A stretch of DNA of 64,000 bases from positions 62,001 to 126,000 of the forward strand of contig VWZF01006817.1 in the NCBI GenBank assembly GCA_013396755.1, given 5' to 3'. The stretch is from Sclerurus mexicanus (Eukaryota > Chordata > Aves > Passeriformes > Furnariidae). A program made the position numbers and the translations under genes. The notes below the pieces were generated by a model, which had not been told where the DNA came from, searched no databases, and was given only the letters and a program-made list of their open reading frames with translations. Shown in pieces: positions 60,501-64,000 of this stretch (positions within the stretch are counted from its first letter, which is position 1; each line of letters opens with the position of its first letter).

Positions 60501-61585
60501 ACACCTGATCTGAGAGTAAACAGGCCAGGGTTTGTCCTTGTATGGATGTGAGGCTCAGGTGGAAAGTCTCTGAAAAGCTTAGATCTAACAGGACAGATGT
60601 AAGATTGGTTCTGACTGGGAAAGCCATTTCTCCTGCAGCTCAGGAGGTAGCCCTTGTGCTTTCAGATGCGCAGGTTTCAGTTCACTTTCCTGTTTGAACA
60701 ACTTCCTCTTGAGTAAGGACATTTCCTTTGGTGGCTATTTCAAGACTGGGCTGGATGCTCTGCTGTCAGGATTGTACTTATCTGTGCCAGGATGTTCTTG
60801 CCCACTAGCTGGTTTTTATTATATTAATGATTGAAATGGAATTTTTGTTCAAAGATCTTGTGTTCAATCAGCTATGACTTTACAAACCAAACCAGTCACT
60901 GTGGGGCAGAAACTTGATGCTTGTTCAGTGATAGATGTTTGTTTAAAGTTGGAAGAAAACCTATTCAGCCATTATCTTAAGGATCAGACATTCAAATAAG
61001 CAATTGACTTTCATCAAATGCTTATTAAAACTTTTAAAAAATTATTATTAAAGAGCATATAAAAAGAACAACCATAAGGTTGACATTCAACTTCCCAGGT
61101 CAGGAAGTTAGGGTCCTTTAAAGGGCTTTGATGATGCATCCTGGAATGTTTGCATGGCAGTGGAGTCATATATTTCATGCATATGCAGCAAAGGGGAATC
61201 CCATCTTTCTGGGTCCGTGCAGGGTCAGCTGCGTTGGCAGGGGCTGGGACTCTGTACTGCACTGTGATGGACTGAGCCAGTTGTCATGTACAAGCTGCAA
61301 TAGCATAAGAAGAAATAGGAGAGTGCAATATCATTAGATTCTTGTTTCTGAGATGCTACATGCAAGAAGTGCTTATTGTGTCACGGTTGGATTTGCTATT
61401 GCTCATAGACAGAAGGATCCTGCTCTTTGGAATTTGTGGGATGAGCTCATGTTGGCCGGTACCTCTGATCATCTTAAATGGAGTAATTGTATCCACTGAG
61501 CTCCCGGTTTTGTAAAGTCTTATGCAGCTTTCCAGTCTTGTGATGTACAGCTTTCCTGAATTTTTGGTGTGGTATGAGAAATCTT

Positions 61586-61650
61586 GGGTGAAATTTCCTG
61601 CTTTGTTATGTATGAGGTCAGCCTAAATGATCTGTCTTGGCCTTAAAAAG
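61586..61650 (+). mobile_element. CR1 LINE 3' tail remnant
   Basis: The stretch reads GGGTGAAATTTCCTG, then TTATGTATGAGGTCAG, then AAATGATCTG and TTGGCCTTAAAA. This is the order and spacing of the 3' end of older sauropsid CR1 families, with their 'gaggtcagactagatgatc' and 'ctggccttaaaa' blocks. The body upstream is not recognisable. It is inactive and very short. Confidence 0.6.
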
Positions 61651-64000
61651 GAAACAAATCCTATTGCCCATGCTTGCCAGACTCTGGACTTTTTGCTGCT
61701 CTACTCTGCATGGAGGTCATGATTTTGTGGACTCTGGAAAACTTTGCTTAAAAATCCATTTGCAAATCCTTAAGAAAATATGTGACTGGGGGCTTAGGTA
61801 GTCACAGCTGGAGTATCGTGCTGCTGGTGACAGCAGTGTATGTCCTCTGGCTTGGGGGAAGCACGGCAATTTTAGCACATAGCATTTAAAATGAAATCCG
61901 TGTCTGCTGCCACCTTTAATGCCGCATAAACTCTTCAAGCATAACCTTTCCAGTGCTGCATCTTTAAAGAAGCATTTCCTATCATTTAGATATATTTGAT
62001 GTTGTTTGCTTCTTTACATATAGAAAGCTTATTAATTTAGAACCCAAAACACATCTCGCACTCTCCAAAGAATGACTTGAAGAAGAAAAAGAAAAAACAG
62101 GCAAAACCTGAAGGGGTTGAAGAAAATGAACTGCTGCTGCAGTTGCACACTTGCACACATCTGGTGCAATTGAAATTTAAGAGCTGAATACATCCACATC
62201 TGACCGTGGTAGGGTCCAAACATTACTGTTGACACTGGTTTTCTTTTTGGATAGGTACACTGGCAGAGTCACTAGCGTGTGGAGCCTTGTCAGCTCTCTA
62301 ATCTAATAGACTGTTCTTGCCCAGACCATTGTGTGTCAGTATTTTATGTACCAAATGTAGCCAGGTTTAATAATCAGCCATTTTTCCACCCTCTGCCAAA
62401 CTTTTTCCCTTTCTGTCACAATTTAATGTTTGAGTCACAATCTGCTATGGTAACAAATTATATACATGTTAAAAAATAAAAATAAAGATGGAAAGCAGAG
62501 TCACAAAAGGTAACAGGAGTTCAAAGTAATGTCATCTGAGTTTTTTATTTTTAAAGACTTGAATTCAACCCCATTTTAAAATTGATTTTATTTCTATTTT
62601 GTATTGTGAAAAGCTTACAGAGAAACAGATACTGTCTGAAAGCATGGCTGTAGCTCTAAATATGTAAACCTGTGAAAGTATTCCCTCTTCAGGTCTGATT
62701 TGATGTATTTTATTTTTAGTTACTAAACAATAATTTGTGGATCTTTCTGAAATGTATTTTTCTTACTTGGAATGGTTCCCTTCAGCAACCTGTTGAGGCT
62801 ATTTATGTTATTTCTAGTGACTATTAGAGATCATATAAACTATGTTACCAGAAAGTTGTTTTTCTTGATTTATTGCATTTTTTTAAAGGGCCCTTCCCAT
62901 GCCTTGTTGGTGACATGAGTTGCTGCTGTCATGTATTGGGTTAGTGATGCTGAGAAGCAGGGACCTTGGAGGAGCATCCCTGGGGAGTTACTTGCCTGGC
63001 AAACACCTGCACCAGCTGGAGGGGAGCTCACTGGAAGGGCATGGGAATGGTGTCACCCAGTTTCTTTGTGATTTTAATGTTTAGTAGGTTATTTCTTATT
63101 CGGTGCTGATTTGAATCTTGCACCGAAGCATCACAGCTTGAGTGAAACTTAAACATTTTTGTAGCTAAAACCTGGATTTAAGTTCCCCAGCCAGATGGGT
63201 GCTTGCAACTCACTGTTGGTTGCATAAAGGATGCTAATATAGGCCTATGGCCCAAGGTATCAACCATTTTGGTCGTTATATCCTGAGATGAAGCACCCAC
63301 ATCCAATGAGGGATGTCATCCAGGTCTGCTGTCTGCTCTACTGTGGCATGGGCTCTTCATGATTTTGTCTGGTGTGATTACATGTGTGGTTTCTCCTCCC
63401 CTTGTGCCATTGCTGCACTAAAGTGGGGCCAAATCTGTAGCAAGACTCATAGTTACTTATCTAAATTATCGGTTAGTTAGTAGTTAATTAATTTGTGCTT
63501 CAATGGAGTTCATTCCTCTTGGTAGTTTAATTGGGAGATTTGTATAAGTGACGGCAATAAAGTGCCTTTAACAAAAAGACCACAACCTGAAGTAAATGTA
63601 AAGCTTGGTGCCTTACCAAGCTGCCACAGTCCCGTTCCCCTGCAGGGCACAGGGCACCGTGTTCTCTGGTCTGTGCTTTTTCAGTCTGTTCCTGATTGTA
63701 TGTTGGGGAGCTCTCCTGGACATGTGCTTTGATATGATCCCAGAATTCACTGGAACTGCATGAGTTTTGGGACGTCCCAGAATGATTAGTGTTTCTTGAT
63801 GAACAATGGTCTAAGCAACTCATTAAATTATAGTATATCCTCCTCCCTGCCTGTTCTCCCTCTGAACTTCTGCAGAGCTGATTAGGGGCTTGGCAGGAAC
63901 TGTATGGTTATGCTCTAGATACGCTTTGGATACATTATTGTCACAGTTGAGGTATTGCAAAAGCCACGCCGTTCCCGTCTTTATCCTAGTGAGGTACCTC

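Larger units (their letters stand above)
35690..64000 (+). other. DIS3L2: Large DIS3L2 intron, at least 28.3 kb, running off the window
   Basis: I searched by eye for the next DIS3L2 segments (the acidic linker and the block around the family's YILEKKHSRAA motif) and found none. The remaining coding exons are therefore probably to the right of the window. The linker is poorly conserved, so a missed small exon is possible. Contents: one CR1 tail near 61600, an A(14) tract at 45577, a TTG microsatellite at 39888, an inverted repeat at 41253, and two exon-like open stretches at 60012 and 62041 that match nothing I know. Confidence 0.7.

Noticed and set aside
60721..60775. Possible CR1/L2 fragment (CAAGACTGGGCTGGATGCTC and following)
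   Set aside because: One short block resembles LINE 3' regions, but its flanks do not follow the expected order. Too weak to call.

Overview
The window is vertebrate nuclear DNA, most likely from a bird or another sauropsid. It has short exons between kilobase introns, GT/AG splice sites, a CpG-rich promoter-like segment, and decayed CR1-type LINE fragments. There is no bacterial-style gene packing, and I see no operon, CRISPR array or intact mobile element.

Only one protein-coding gene can be recognised: the 5' part of DIS3L2 (DIS3-like exonuclease 2, an RNase II/RNB-family 3'-5' exoribonuclease that degrades oligouridylated RNAs), on the + strand. Three exons (26024-26166, 31414-31467, 35588-35689) and the end of a fourth (25563-25721) give about 117 residues that align without gaps in the conserved blocks with the start of mammalian DIS3L2, including the beginning of its first cold-shock domain. 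All junctions keep frame. The second cold-shock domain, the catalytic RNB domain and the S1 domain are not in the window, so the gene continues to the right.

Layout: 1-6970 is GC-moderate sequence with no recognisable gene. A CpG-rich, probable promoter region (about 6980-7760) holds a 25-bp GC-rich minisatellite broken by a 118-base assembly gap. A likely 5' exon starting at 9595 carries a short uORF and a long open frame from 9692 that splices in frame into the first recognised DIS3L2 exon. This predicts a 265-residue N-terminal extension upstream of the methionine equivalent to the mammalian start. The introns are 15.2 kb, 0.3 kb, 5.2 kb, 4.1 kb and then at least 28.3 kb to the window end. 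They contain three CR1 remnants and minor simple repeats.

The most interesting point is the long N-terminal extension: low-complexity, acidic/basic and with a nuclear-localisation-like basic patch. It may also be made alone through a poly(A) signal in the following intron. No new defence, mobile or biosynthetic system is visible. Identifications come from reading the sequence and from remembered family sequences; no searches were run.
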